DNA from: Sandaracinaceae bacterium
GTDB lineage: Bacteria; Myxococcota_A; Polyangia; Polyangiales; Sandaracinaceae
NCBI GenBank assembly: GCA_040218145.1
Contig: JAVJQK010000044.1
Span: 1-64,000, forward strand
Length of the DNA: 64,000 bases
Direction of reading: 5' to 3'
The notes under the pieces were generated by a model, which had not been told where the DNA came from, ran no database searches, and worked only from the letters and a program-made list of their open reading frames with translations. Made by a program: the position numbers and the translations under genes. Positions 16,017 to 24,781 of the stretch are shown piece by piece. How positions within the stretch are numbered: position 1 is the stretch's first letter; each line of letters begins with the position of its first letter.

Positions 16017-16222
16017 GTGAGTCGCTCGTCCACCGTGGCGTCCACCCCCCCGTCGCCGCTCGCGTCCAGGGCCGCGTCCAGCTCGACCTGCCCGTCCATC
16101 GGCGCGCCCGCGTCCTCGCCCTCGCCGGAGAAACGACCGAAGCCGAGCACTTCGGTGCACCCCGCACAGGCGACCAAGACAGCGAGCGCCGCGCCGACTT
16201 CTACCCCCCGAGTCGTTCGCAT
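16010..16222 (-). CDS. Short lipoprotein, possibly truncated
   Basis: 70 aa. The signal ends VACAGCTEVLGFG. The rest is only a low-complexity Asp/Gly/Ala linker (DAALDASGDGGVDATVDE) and a terminal Cys. This is what a normal lipoprotein of this group has before its folded domain, so the domain seems missing or moved to the other frame (15699-16016). The CTEVLGF motif after the lipid Cys is common in short myxobacterial lipoproteins. Confidence 0.5.
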   Translation of the reverse strand: MRTTRGVEVGAALAVLVACAGCTEVLGFGRFSGEGEDAGAPMDGQVELDAALDASGDGGVDATVDERLTC

Positions 16223-16287
16223 CCGCGAGAAGGTAGCGAGAGCGCGGTCCCGGAATCAATGCGGTTGACGGAGCGCGCGCGCCGCTG

Positions 16288-17367
16288 TCAGAGCCAGAGG
16301 CAGCCGGCCCACATCAACGCCATGACCGCCAGGCTCGCGACGGCGAACCACACGGCGTCGCTGCGCTGCGCCGAGGCCGCGCGGGGGGAGTCACCGCGGG
16401 GTCGCGGCTCGGCGCCCTCGGCGAAGGGCAGGTCGTCGGCGCTCGGCTCGCGGCGAGCGGGCGGGATGGTCACGATGGCCGCCTTCGAGTCGCGAGCCGC
16501 CTCGCGGAGGCGGGCGACGAAGGCGGACGCGGTGCTCGGGCGCTCGGCAGGATCGCGCGAGAGCGCTCGTACGAAGAGCGCCTCCACCGACGCCGCGAAC
16601 GCGGTCCCTCCGCGCTCGGACAGGCTCGGTGCGGACTCGTGGACCTTCGCCGTGAGCACGCCCATGGTCGTGTCGGCGTGGTAGGGCACGCGCCCCGTCA
16701 GCATCTTGTACGCGACACAAGCGAGCGCGTAGATGTCGCTTCGCGGGCCGCCAGCCTCCCCCTCCGCGCACTCGGGGGCCATGTAGTGCGGCGTCCCCAC
16801 GAGCGTGCCCTGGAGCGTCAGCTTCGTGGCCCGGTCGGCGCCGGAGTCGTCTCGGAGGGCGGCGACGCCGAAGTCGAGCAGCTTCGTCGTCGTGCCCCCC
16901 GCCGTCCTGGCTCGGAACATGTTCGCCGGCTTGACGTCGCGGTGGATGATGCCGCCCGCGTGCGCCGCGTCGAGGGCGCCGGCCACCGGCGCGAGCCACT
17001 CGCACGTGTCCTCCACCGAGAACGAGCCTCGGCCCGCGAGCGCGTCGTCCACGGTCTGTCCCTCGAGCTTCTCCATCACGAAGTAAGGAGAGGCGTCCGA
17101 AAGACGACCGACGTCCAGGATGCGCACGACGCCCTCGTGATCCAGCTCGGCGGCGGAGCGCGCCTCGCGCAAGAATCGCCTGACGACGACGTCGCTCCGG
17201 CTCACCTCGGCGCGCAGCGTCTTGACGACCACGGGTCGGCCGAGGCTCAGCTGGGTGGCGTTCCACACGCGCCCCATCCCCCCCTGCCCGAGCAGCCCGT
17301 CGATCCGGTAGCGTCCCTCGAGGGTCACTCCCGGCGTGAGCTCGACCTGCTGATCCGAGCGCTCCAT
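16288..17367 (-). CDS. Membrane-anchored Ser/Thr protein kinase
   Basis: 359 aa Hanks-type kinase. It has the glycine loop GQGGMGRVW (27-35), ATP lysine K49 (VVVKTL), catalytic loop HRDVKPANM, DFG, and GTPHYMAPE, all intact. The domain ends near residue 280. An acidic/Pro linker follows, then one C-terminal membrane helix (AVWFAVASLAVMALMWAGCLWL), so the kinase faces the cytoplasm and there is no extracellular sensor domain. The ATG at 17367 is chosen because upstream residues are shadow-like. No cognate phosphatase or target gene is adjacent. Confidence 0.9.
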   Translation of the reverse strand: MERSDQQVELTPGVTLEGRYRIDGLLGQGGMGRVWNATQLSLGRPVVVKTLRAEVSRSDVVVRRFLREARSAAELDHEGVVRILDVGRLSDASPYFVMEKLEGQTVDDALAGRGSFSVEDTCEWLAPVAGALDAAHAGGIIHRDVKPANMFRARTAGGTTTKLLDFGVAALRDDSGADRATKLTLQGTLVGTPHYMAPECAEGEAGGPRSDIYALACVAYKMLTGRVPYHADTTMGVLTAKVHESAPSLSERGGTAFAASVEALFVRALSRDPAERPSTASAFVARLREAARDSKAAIVTIPPARREPSADDLPFAEGAEPRPRGDSPRAASAQRSDAVWFAVASLAVMALMWAGCLWL

Positions 17368-17575
17368 CGGTGGGTCCACAGTGCGGCGTTCTCCCACGCG
17401 GCCGACTGCTTTTGTACTCGGTCGGATGCATGAACGCCAGTCGTCCTCGCGCGCCGGCAGCCGATCGTGCAAAAATGACTTCCGATCGATCGGCGCGGCG
17501 CGTAGTGTCCGGCGCCGGACGTAATCAAGAAATAATCCGCTTTGGCGGCACTCGCTGCGCTCACGCTCGCTCACG
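17368..17575. other. Intergenic, upstream of kinase gene
   Basis: This stretch holds the kinase upstream region with the window's more AT-rich patches (TTTTGTACTC near 17410; GCAAAAATGA near 17468). I cannot name a promoter with confidence. Bases 17548-17580 are a low-complexity CTCGCTGCGCTCACGCTCGC tract that borders the gene remnant. Confidence 0.4.
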
Positions 17576-17950
17576 GCCTCGGTCAGCGCCGGGTTCTACT
17601 CGGGCACGCTCGCCCAGTACTCGATGCAGTGCGGCGAGGTGATCCTCACCGCGGATGGCAGCGGCGGCTGGACGACCTCGATCGGCGCTGGCGCCCGCGT
17701 GCCCGCGAGCGGCGTGCGCGGGGTCTGGACGTTCACCGGGTCGTCGATGACGGCGTCGTGCCCCACGGGCGAGGCCGTGGTCGGCGTCGCTGGCCAAGCC
17801 TCCGGCGGAGAGGTCCGGATCCTCACCCTGCGCTGCGCGCCGGTGACGGTGACGGGGGACGAGACCGCTGGCTTCTCGAGCGCGTTCGGAACGGCTCAGC
17901 GCGGCGCGCACACCTCGCGGACGAACACGGTGTCGGCGCCGGCCGCGTAG
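17576..17950 (+). pseudogene. Remnant of a secreted beta-domain gene
   Basis: The frame reads ASVSAGFYSGTLAQYS...CGEVILTADGSGGWTT...SCPTGEAVVGVAGQ...VRILTLRCAPVTV. The C-P-x-G-x-x-V-V-G-V-x-G ... L-R-C-A pattern is a repeat type found in secreted myxobacterial proteins. Upstream the frame runs to a stop at 17522 with no convincing start codon and no signal peptide. Downstream it passes into the 3' end of the opposite-strand gene. Both ends therefore look lost by deletion. Confidence 0.45.
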
Positions 17951-18831
17951 ATGCGGCCCCCGCCTCCCAGCACCACGCTGACGCGCGATTCACCGCCGAG
18001 CAGCACGCGGTCCCACGACGCTCCGTCGTCCGTCGTCTCGAGGAACTCGCGTTCGTCGGTGGCGACGTAGACGTGGGTCTCGTCTTCGAAGACGGAGGGA
18101 CGCGCGTGGAGCCGGCCCTCCGCGAAACCGTCGGGGAGCGGGAGCCAGCGCTCACGCGCGGTCGACCAGAGCCGCCAGCCAGCGGCGCACCGCACGACGC
18201 GATCCCAGGGCGTGTGTCTGCCGCAGCGCTCGTCGGGCCGTGGGGTGCGAGGGAGCACCTCTGGGCAGCGCAGGGCCTCCCGCGAGACGCGCCGCCACGC
18301 CCCGTCCGGGCCGCGGACCCCGCCCACCTCGACGCGCGCCTCGAGCTGTCCTTCGCAGTCGCGGATCGAGCCGTACAGAAAGCGTCGCGGGCCGAGGCTG
18401 ACGTCCTGGTGTTCGAGGCTCCACGCGACGCCGTCCCAGCGGAGCACCGTGAGGCGGGTGCCCACGACGTAGACGTCGCCGTCGAACGAGGCGGCGTCCT
18501 GGAAGACCACCCGGCGGTCGCGGCCGAGCTCGATCTCCGGCACCGACGCCTCCACCCACTCACCCTCCACGGCCACCGCGGCGTAACCCCAGGCGAGCGC
18601 CACGAGGCGTCCGTCCGCGGTCGCGACGAGGGCGCCGAGCGGCGGGGTGGACATGAACGGCCGCCACTCCGGGTCGCACGGCGGCGGCGCGTACTTGCTC
18701 TCATCGCGGGGCCCGAGCGGCACCATCGGCGGGCCCGCGTCGAGCATGGCCGTGGGCGCGGCGGACGGAGGCGTCGTCTCACAGCCCCAGGCCAGCGAGG
18801 CCGCCAGCGCGATCCGAGCTGCCGTGCGCAT
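17896..18831 (-). CDS. Lipoprotein with BNR/propeller-like repeats
   Basis: 311 aa. The signal ends LAWGCETT. The mature part has propeller-like repeats: VATADGRLVALAWG, FDGDVYVVGTRLTVLRWDG, and ETTDDGASWDRVLLG, an Asp-box/BNR-type motif (S/T-x-D-x-G-x-x-W). Six Cys are spread through the middle. Asp-box propellers occur in sialidases and photosystem-assembly factors, but catalytic residues are not evident, so I call only the fold. The 3' end meets the gene remnant of the opposite strand. Confidence 0.7.
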   Translation of the reverse strand: MRTAARIALAASLAWGCETTPPSAAPTAMLDAGPPMVPLGPRDESKYAPPPCDPEWRPFMSTPPLGALVATADGRLVALAWGYAAVAVEGEWVEASVPEIELGRDRRVVFQDAASFDGDVYVVGTRLTVLRWDGVAWSLEHQDVSLGPRRFLYGSIRDCEGQLEARVEVGGVRGPDGAWRRVSREALRCPEVLPRTPRPDERCGRHTPWDRVVRCAAGWRLWSTARERWLPLPDGFAEGRLHARPSVFEDETHVYVATDEREFLETTDDGASWDRVLLGGESRVSVVLGGGGRIYAAGADTVFVREVCAPR

Positions 18832-18888
18832 GCGGCATGCGAATGCGCGGGGTGGGTCAGTCCATTCCCCGGCAGAAGGCAGGCGAGG

Positions 18889-19284
18889 CTATCTGCGCGT
18901 GAACACCTGCTGCGGCTGGACGGGATCGACCAGCACGTTGCCGACCACGAACTCGTCTTCGGATACGGAGATCAAGTCGAAGCCCACGTTCAGGTTCCCG
19001 GGGCAATCGGTCGTGCTCGACTTCGCCATGCTGATCGAGTGCCACAAGGCGTCGTCGGTGAAGAGCCAGTTGATCGGCACCGGAGTCGGGCAGCTCCGCT
19101 CGAGGAGGAACACGGAGTCCGTCTCGCCCGTCCCGTCGGCCGCGAAGGTGACCGAGCCGCCTCCCTCCGCGGTCCACGTCCCCACCGCGACGGTGTCGAA
19201 CGGCACGCCGCTCGTGCCATCGGGCGAGCAGGCGGGGAGGGTCACGAGGAGGGCGGCGAAGGAGATCCAGGAGGCGATGCGCAT
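18889..19284 (-). CDS. Small beta lipoprotein
   Basis: 131 aa. The signal ends LVTLPACSP. The mature domain has the pattern GTWTAEGGGSVTFAADGTG, typical of small lipocalin-like or META-type beta barrels in lipoproteins, then two Cys (SCPTP, TDCPG). The ATG at 19284 opens the signal peptide. It lies 57 bp downstream of the BNR-type lipoprotein gene on the same strand's opposite side, with no overlap. Confidence 0.65.
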   Translation of the reverse strand: MRIASWISFAALLVTLPACSPDGTSGVPFDTVAVGTWTAEGGGSVTFAADGTGETDSVFLLERSCPTPVPINWLFTDDALWHSISMAKSSTTDCPGNLNVGFDLISVSEDEFVVGNVLVDPVQPQQVFTRR

Positions 19285-19361
19285 CGCGCGATGATCGGCC
19301 CTGCCGTACCGCGACACAAGCGCCTTCGCTGAAACGCCGCACGTGGCGCCAGAGCGACGAC

Positions 19362-20600
19362 TCAGCTCGGGCCGGTGCAGGCGGCGAGGACGCGCTGAAA
19401 ACGCCAGGGCTCGCTCGTGTCGTGGGCCCAGCGGCGGACGCAGAAGATGGGCGTCGCGTCGTGCATGCCCAGGCCGTCGCGCGACAGCACGTAGTCGAAG
19501 GTCAGCCGCGCGACCCGCGCGTTGCCGTCGCTGAACGGGCAGAGGACACCGAGATCCATGTAGACACGGGCCGCGCGCGACATCGGAGGCACCGCGTCGT
19601 CCGTCGCGTCGGCCAGCACCTGCGCCAGACGCTGCTCGAGGTCCTTGGGACGCGCGTAGCGCTCACCGCCGTCCCTCGACGTGACCTCGCCCCGTCGCAG
19701 GGTGAAGTCACTCGACACCAGCGCGATCTCGAGCCACTCGCGCAGCAGGCCCTGGTCGAGCTTCAGGCGCTGCTTGGCCCCGTAGCGCGCGCGGACGAGG
19801 GCCCGCGTCATCGCGTCGGCGCGGACGGTGGACCGGGGGCGATCGTGGAGGCGGATGAACTGGCGGTGGGCGTCGCGCTCGGTCGGGCGATAGCCGGCTG
19901 GCGTCGGGATCCCCCAGGGCGACGCTGCGCGCACCGCCCACCACGCCTCGAGCGCGTCGCCCTCGAACGGCGGCCGGTCGCGGACGGCGAGCGCGAGCGC
20001 GAGCTCCTCGACCAGCGCCTGCGCCGCGGCGCTCGACGGCGCGACGCCCCGCTCGACCTGGCCTTCGATCGCGGTCGCGATGAGCTCGCTGAGGTCTTCG
20101 TTCGCGCGGCCGCACGCCTGGACGTACCAGCTCATCACGTTCGCGAAGGTCCGGGACCAGTCGCCCTGCGCCGAGGTCCGCTCGAGCACGACGGGCAGCA
20201 GCTCGCGCCCCGCGTGCACCAGCGCGTCGACCTCGTCGCCGTCGGGGTCGGCGGGCAGCGCCTCGAACCGCTCGCGCAGCGCGCCGAGCCAGGCCTGCCA
20301 GTCCTCGAGCGCCTCCACGACGCGCCCCGCGGTCAGCTCGTCGTCGTCGCCGACGCTGGCCGCGCCGTCCCAGACGAGGCTCGCGCCCCCTGTGCGCACG
20401 GGATCGTGCCAACCGCTGCACCACGCGCCGAGCGCGGTCCAGACCAGGAACCGGAGCTCACGCTCGGCGAGCTCGCGGCCGCTCTGCGTCCGCCCTCGCT
20501 TGCGTTTCAGCGCGGCCACCGCCCGCTCGCGCGCGTCCTCGAGGTCGGGCGCGGCGCGCCGAGCCGGGTCCAGCTCGCTCCAGGGCAGGCGAAAGTCCAT
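19362..20600 (-). CDS. Fic-domain protein with variant motif
   Basis: 412 aa. Residues 345-366 (RVYMDLGVLCPFSDGNARVARL, in two pieces) align with the Fic core HxFx(D/E)GNGRxxR. Position 354 is Cys (TGC at 19541-19539) instead of the catalytic His, and the second Gly of GNGR is Ala. Fic enzymes use the His as general base for AMPylation; the phosphate-binding DGN and the final Arg are kept. Residues 1-340 are helical with no inhibitory (S/T)xxxE(G/N) helix that I can see. It may be a pseudoenzyme, a cofactor-like adaptor or a Fic enzyme with altered chemistry. Confidence 0.75.
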   Translation of the reverse strand: MDFRLPWSELDPARRAAPDLEDARERAVAALKRKRGRTQSGRELAERELRFLVWTALGAWCSGWHDPVRTGGASLVWDGAASVGDDDELTAGRVVEALEDWQAWLGALRERFEALPADPDGDEVDALVHAGRELLPVVLERTSAQGDWSRTFANVMSWYVQACGRANEDLSELIATAIEGQVERGVAPSSAAAQALVEELALALAVRDRPPFEGDALEAWWAVRAASPWGIPTPAGYRPTERDAHRQFIRLHDRPRSTVRADAMTRALVRARYGAKQRLKLDQGLLREWLEIALVSSDFTLRRGEVTSRDGGERYARPKDLEQRLAQVLADATDDAVPPMSRAARVYMDLGVLCPFSDGNARVARLTFDYVLSRDGLGMHDATPIFCVRRWAHDTSEPWRFQRVLAACTGPS

Positions 20601-20661
20601 CGAGACCGAGTGTGTTCGCTCGCCCGCGCCGAGGTCCAGCTCCGAGATCGACGAACCCTGG

Positions 20662-22239
20662 CTATCGCAGCGTGAGGTGAAGCCCGCCGAAGGTCATGGC
20701 GTCCAATCGACCGCCGTCGCCGGAGTGGGTCATCGGCGCGTCGTCGGCTCCCGCCACCACCAGTCGGTTGGTGAAGGGCTCGACGGCGTAGGCGAGGGCA
20801 TGGCGGCTCGCCGAGGGCCGGTCGAAGGCGGCCACCGCGAGGTCGCCGTCCGACGGATCGAGCCAGACCACCCAGGGATCGGATCCCCTCGAGACGCTCA
20901 TCCCGCCGGGCCAACGGTCCCAGTCGGTGGCCCCCGCCGTCAAGATGCCAGCCTCGGTCCAGCGGACCGCGAGGAAGAGGTCGCCGCGCCCGCGGTCGAG
21001 GTGCCGCTCGAGGCGGGTCGCGCCCGACGCGCGGTCGAGCACCGCCAGGAGGCCGTCGAAGGCGACCATGTCGGGTGCACCTCCAGGGCGGGACGGATAG
21101 AGACGCGGCCCCTCCGCGCCGTCCGCCTCCGCCACCGTCCCCACGACGACCACCGCGCCGTCCCGCGCGTCGAGGTCGTGCACCCCGTAGTAGTGGCCGC
21201 CAGCGGGCACGAATGTGTGTGAGCCGAGGCGGTCTCCCTCGGCCGAGAACGCGGTGAAGAAGAACGGCAGGACGCGGGACTCGACGTTCCCCGTGGCCTC
21301 CTCGAAGCAGCGCTGCCGCGTGAACTCGGAATACTGACGTCGGGCCGCGTCGCAGCGGCTCTGGGTCCAGGTGCGGCCCACCACGATCGCGCCGTCTTCC
21401 GGATCCACCGCGAGGAGCGGGCGGGTCAGCACGTCGGTGAAGCGGAACTCGTCGTAGCTCCACAACGGAGGCTCCACGCGGTGCCGCCCGTCCACGAGGC
21501 GCGTCCAGCGCGCGCTCCACGCCTCGCCCCTCCACGAGAGCGCGCTCACGGCCGAGACCAGGTCGGACGCGTCGGCGGCGACGAGGGACTGGAACACGAC
21601 GACCAGGTCCTCCCCTCGGGCGACCAGTCGGACCCAGCCCTGCCCGAGCGCCCCGATCGGGCGCGCCCTCCCCAGCCACGGCGGATCGGGGAGGCCGGGC
21701 TCGAGGTCCGACGTGGGCAGGGGGGCTGACGGCAGAGGGGCTCGGCTCCTCACCTCGCCGTCCGGGCCCGACCGCACCAGGGAGAACCCGTCGCGCGCTC
21801 GGCGGGTGTCCTCCACGGCGAGGGTGAGATCTCCGGACGGGTGCACGACGACGTCGTGGAAGACCTCCCCTTCGGCTTCGATCCACTCCCACACGCCACG
21901 CAGCGAGACGCGGCGCCGGTGGGCGTACGTCGCGTCGCGGGTCACCTCGAGTGCCAGCTCGCGCTCGCCGAGACCGCGCACGGCCAGGGTCGCGAACGCC
22001 GGCCGCGCCGACACCCGCTCTTCGAGCTCGGGCTCGACGATCCGGTCGCGCACAGTGCGCGCGCCTCCGTCCAGGGGCCCGCCATCCGTCGGGCCCGCGG
22101 CCGGGCCACACGACGCCATCCCCAGGGCACACGCCAGCACCGCGGAGCAGGCACGGCCGGGGCGACGAGGTCGGTCCCGCCGGCGAGGCGACGGGAGCGG
22201 TCTCGAGAAATGCCGCAGGGACAGAAGCCAGAGACGCAC
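20662..22239 (-). CDS. Lipoprotein, propeller-like, unknown function
   Basis: 525 aa. The start is GTG at 22239, fixed by AGGAGG five nt upstream; the ATG-like starts further up are shadow. An unusually long basic N-region (about 30 residues, many Arg) precedes the hydrophobic core and lipobox GMASC. The mature part has repeated beta segments (LLAVDPEDGAIVVGRTW, GAVVVVGTVAEADG, LLVVAGADDAPMTHSGDGG), as in bacterial delta-60-type propellers that report values. Role unknown. A 61-bp gap separates it from the Fic-like gene. Confidence 0.65.
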   Translation of the reverse strand: MRLWLLSLRHFSRPLPSPRRRDRPRRPGRACSAVLACALGMASCGPAAGPTDGGPLDGGARTVRDRIVEPELEERVSARPAFATLAVRGLGERELALEVTRDATYAHRRRVSLRGVWEWIEAEGEVFHDVVVHPSGDLTLAVEDTRRARDGFSLVRSGPDGEVRSRAPLPSAPLPTSDLEPGLPDPPWLGRARPIGALGQGWVRLVARGEDLVVVFQSLVAADASDLVSAVSALSWRGEAWSARWTRLVDGRHRVEPPLWSYDEFRFTDVLTRPLLAVDPEDGAIVVGRTWTQSRCDAARRQYSEFTRQRCFEEATGNVESRVLPFFFTAFSAEGDRLGSHTFVPAGGHYYGVHDLDARDGAVVVVGTVAEADGAEGPRLYPSRPGGAPDMVAFDGLLAVLDRASGATRLERHLDRGRGDLFLAVRWTEAGILTAGATDWDRWPGGMSVSRGSDPWVVWLDPSDGDLAVAAFDRPSASRHALAYAVEPFTNRLVVAGADDAPMTHSGDGGRLDAMTFGGLHLTLR

Positions 22240-22382
22240 GCGCACCTCCTGCCTGAATCCAGGCGAGTGTCGGGCCCATTTCCCCAACCGCCAGTGGCCC
22301 GTGCGCGCCCACCCACGCACCGTCAACTCCGAATACGCCGCGCGGGCTCGACCGCGTGCCGTTCTTCGCTCACGCTGGGGAC

Positions 22383-22856
22383 ATGCGCCGCGCCCTCCCC
22401 GCCCTGGCCGTGCTGCTCCTCAGCGGCGCCGCTCACGCCGCTCCCGTCGGCGCGCCCGCGCCCTCGGTGGAGGTCGTGATCCCGAACGCCACCGGCGCGC
22501 CGGGCATCGACCCGACCCTCCTGACGATCGCGCACCAGCAGGTGAGCCGAACGCTCCAGGACCACCCGGCGCTGCTCGTGGTCTCGGCCGGCGCGCCGCG
22601 CTCCGCAGGTCGGCCGCGCTACACGGTGCAGACGAGCGTGGAGGAGGTCCGCTGGAGGACGGGGCGGCACGTGAGCGTGCGCCTGCGGCTCACCTTCGCC
22701 AGCGGAGGGAGCCCCGTGCTCGCGCTCTCGGGTCGAGCCCGCGTGGACCAGCGCGGCGGTGGACCACGCGCCATCGAGGGCGAGGCCGTGCGCGGCGCCG
22801 CCCGCAGCTGCATGTCTTCGTTCGACCGCGTCGCGCTGCCCCGCCTGCGCCCGTGA
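22383..22856 (+). CDS. Secreted protein of unknown function
   Basis: 157 aa with a Sec signal ending AAHAAPVG (no lipobox). The mature region has SVEVVIPNATGAPGIDPTLL and a beta-rich core (YTVQTSVEEVRWRTGRHVSVRLRLTF), with one C-terminal Cys. It is periplasmic by signal. The pattern recalls small exported myxobacterial proteins that test for tensile or outer-membrane assembly factors, but I cannot place it in a family. The ATG at 22383 is preferred to 22356, which lacks a signal-like start. Confidence 0.6.
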   Translation: MRRALPALAVLLLSGAAHAAPVGAPAPSVEVVIPNATGAPGIDPTLLTIAHQQVSRTLQDHPALLVVSAGAPRSAGRPRYTVQTSVEEVRWRTGRHVSVRLRLTFASGGSPVLALSGRARVDQRGGGPRAIEGEAVRGAARSCMSSFDRVALPRLRP

Positions 22857-23064
22857 GCCGACGGCGTCGCGCCGTTCCGCAGAAGGCGACGCAGATTCGC
22901 TGGCACCTGAAAGGACGACCATCGTCCGACGCGGTGTGTCGTGTGAGACATCCCAGCCGAATTCCACAGGAGATGGATTCATCCTCTACCGGTGTGCAAG
23001 TGTGCCTCGGCTCGACGGCCGAAGCGCGACGCTTGGCCCGAGCGCATCAACCCCAGGAGGGTGC

Positions 23065-24690
23065 ATGAAGCACTTACAGCTACTCGGAATCATGACTTCG
23101 CTCGCGCTCGGCGTGGGCTGCGGCGGCGGGAACGACAACCCGGAGCCTTCGTGCACCATCACCGACAACGGGGACGGCTCCCACGTCATCACCTGCGGTG
23201 AGGACAGCGTCACGGTCGGCGGCGGCGAGACGCCGATGGACACGAGCTGCACGGTCACCGACAACGGTGACGGCACCCAGACGGTCGCTTGCCCCGACGG
23301 CAACGACGTCACCGTCGGCAACGACAACAGCTGCACCGTCGCGGACAACGGCGACGAGACCTTCACCCTCACCTGCGACGACGGGACGAGCGCGACCTTC
23401 GGCGGCGAGAGCGTGGCCACCGTGTCGGGCACCATCGCGGCGGGCGGCACCCTCTCGCTCACCCACGGCTTCAGCGACGCGTTCGTCAACGCGCAGTACA
23501 CCGAGGCGGGCGAGGTCCGCGCCCTGGCCGACTACGTGAACCTGCACTCGCCGATCGTCGGCACGCCGGTCCGCAACTTCTCCACCGATGGGAGCCTCAA
23601 CAGCCACGACGGCATCGTGCTCGCGAACGGCAACTACGTCCTCTACGACACCGACGAGTTCCTGATCGTGCAGCCCGACGGCACCGAGGTGCTGGCCTGG
23701 ACGACCGTGCCCTCCGCCAACGGCGACCTGACCGCGGCCGTGGTCGGCGACGGATTCGTGGTCGGCTTCGACGACGGCTCGGGCGGCTTCTCCACGCCCA
23801 GCAACTTCATCGTGCGGCGCTACGACAACATGGGCACGGACATCGGCTTCGCGGGTGCGCCGGAGCTGAGCCTGGCGAGCTACGACGGCACGGCGGAGAT
23901 CACCGCGACCAACGCCGGCGGCTTCGCCATCGCGGGCTTCTTCCAGAACGCCGCCGGCGAGCGGCAGCGCCGCGTCATGCGCTTCGACGCCGACGCGACG
24001 CCGGTCGGGACCGACTTCGAGGCGCCCACCTCCGGCAACAGCAGCTACGTGGGCGTCCGCGCCCTCGGCGGCGACCTCCTCGTCATGGTCTACAAGGAGG
24101 ACAACGCGGACAGCGACGACGCGATCCGCGCTTCGGTCATCGACGCGGCCGGCACCGAGATGATGGTGCACGAGCTGGGCGGGACCTACCTCGGCGACCA
24201 CGTCGGGATCGAGCGGGCGCCGAACGGCCACGTCATCACGGCCTACGAGCTGGGCGGCCCCGACGCGTTCGCCTTCGCGGTGTTCGACGACATGGGCAAC
24301 ATGCTCGCCGGCCCGACCACCATCACGGGCTACGAGCCCGACGAGATCTCGGTCGGCGTCTTCGGCGACGGAGACTTCCTCGTCGGCATGGTCGAGGACG
24401 ACAGCAGCGCGGGCCTCGCCTGGAACGTGCGCAACGACGGCCGGCTCGTGCACAGCGTGCCGATGCACTTCGGCGGTGGCTTCGAGCCGGACTACCGCTG
24501 GTTCATGGCGCCGAGCGGCGACCACGAGGTCACGATGACCTACGACGTGTACTCGGACCCCAGCAGCTACATGGTCCGGATCAACAAGAACTACCTCACG
24601 CTGGACATCACCTCGGCCACCGAGGCGACGGTCACGAACTTCAGCGCCAGCGACGTCGACGTCGTGATCGGCGCGTTCGGCTCGAACTGA
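23065..24690 (+). CDS. Lipoprotein with TDNGDG repeats and beta-propeller
   Basis: 541 aa. AGGAGG lies before the ATG at 23065. The signal ends LGVGCGGGN. Residues about 28-118 hold three copies of a 30-residue Cys repeat, SCTxTDNGDGxxxxxC, each with a Cys pair. Residues about 130-540 are made of Gly/Asp-rich beta repeats (FVVGFDDGSGGFST; FDADATPVGTDFEAP; FDDMGNMLAGPTTITG) that suggest a propeller. Similar Cys repeats occur in lipoproteins of Deltaproteobacteria-type predators. A UUCG hairpin follows the stop codon by about 20 bp. Confidence 0.8.
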   Translation: MKHLQLLGIMTSLALGVGCGGGNDNPEPSCTITDNGDGSHVITCGEDSVTVGGGETPMDTSCTVTDNGDGTQTVACPDGNDVTVGNDNSCTVADNGDETFTLTCDDGTSATFGGESVATVSGTIAAGGTLSLTHGFSDAFVNAQYTEAGEVRALADYVNLHSPIVGTPVRNFSTDGSLNSHDGIVLANGNYVLYDTDEFLIVQPDGTEVLAWTTVPSANGDLTAAVVGDGFVVGFDDGSGGFSTPSNFIVRRYDNMGTDIGFAGAPELSLASYDGTAEITATNAGGFAIAGFFQNAAGERQRRVMRFDADATPVGTDFEAPTSGNSSYVGVRALGGDLLVMVYKEDNADSDDAIRASVIDAAGTEMMVHELGGTYLGDHVGIERAPNGHVITAYELGGPDAFAFAVFDDMGNMLAGPTTITGYEPDEISVGVFGDGDFLVGMVEDDSSAGLAWNVRNDGRLVHSVPMHFGGGFEPDYRWFMAPSGDHEVTMTYDVYSDPSSYMVRINKNYLTLDITSATEATVTNFSASDVDVVIGAFGSN

Positions 24691-24709
24691 GCCACGGGTA
24701 GCAGCGAGG

Positions 24710-24741
24710 GCGCGCGCCTCTTCGGAGGTGCGCGCTTTCTC
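24710..24741 (+). terminator. Intrinsic terminator with UUCG loop
   Basis: An 11-bp stem (24710-24720 with 24725-24735, one G-U pair) closes on a UUCG tetraloop and is followed by TTTCTC. It lies 20 bp after the stop of the 541-aa lipoprotein gene. It is the only clear factor-independent terminator I can recognise in the window. Confidence 0.8.
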
Positions 24742-24781
24742 AATTCTGGTGGGCGGTGTCCAGGTCCTGCAGGCTCACTGC

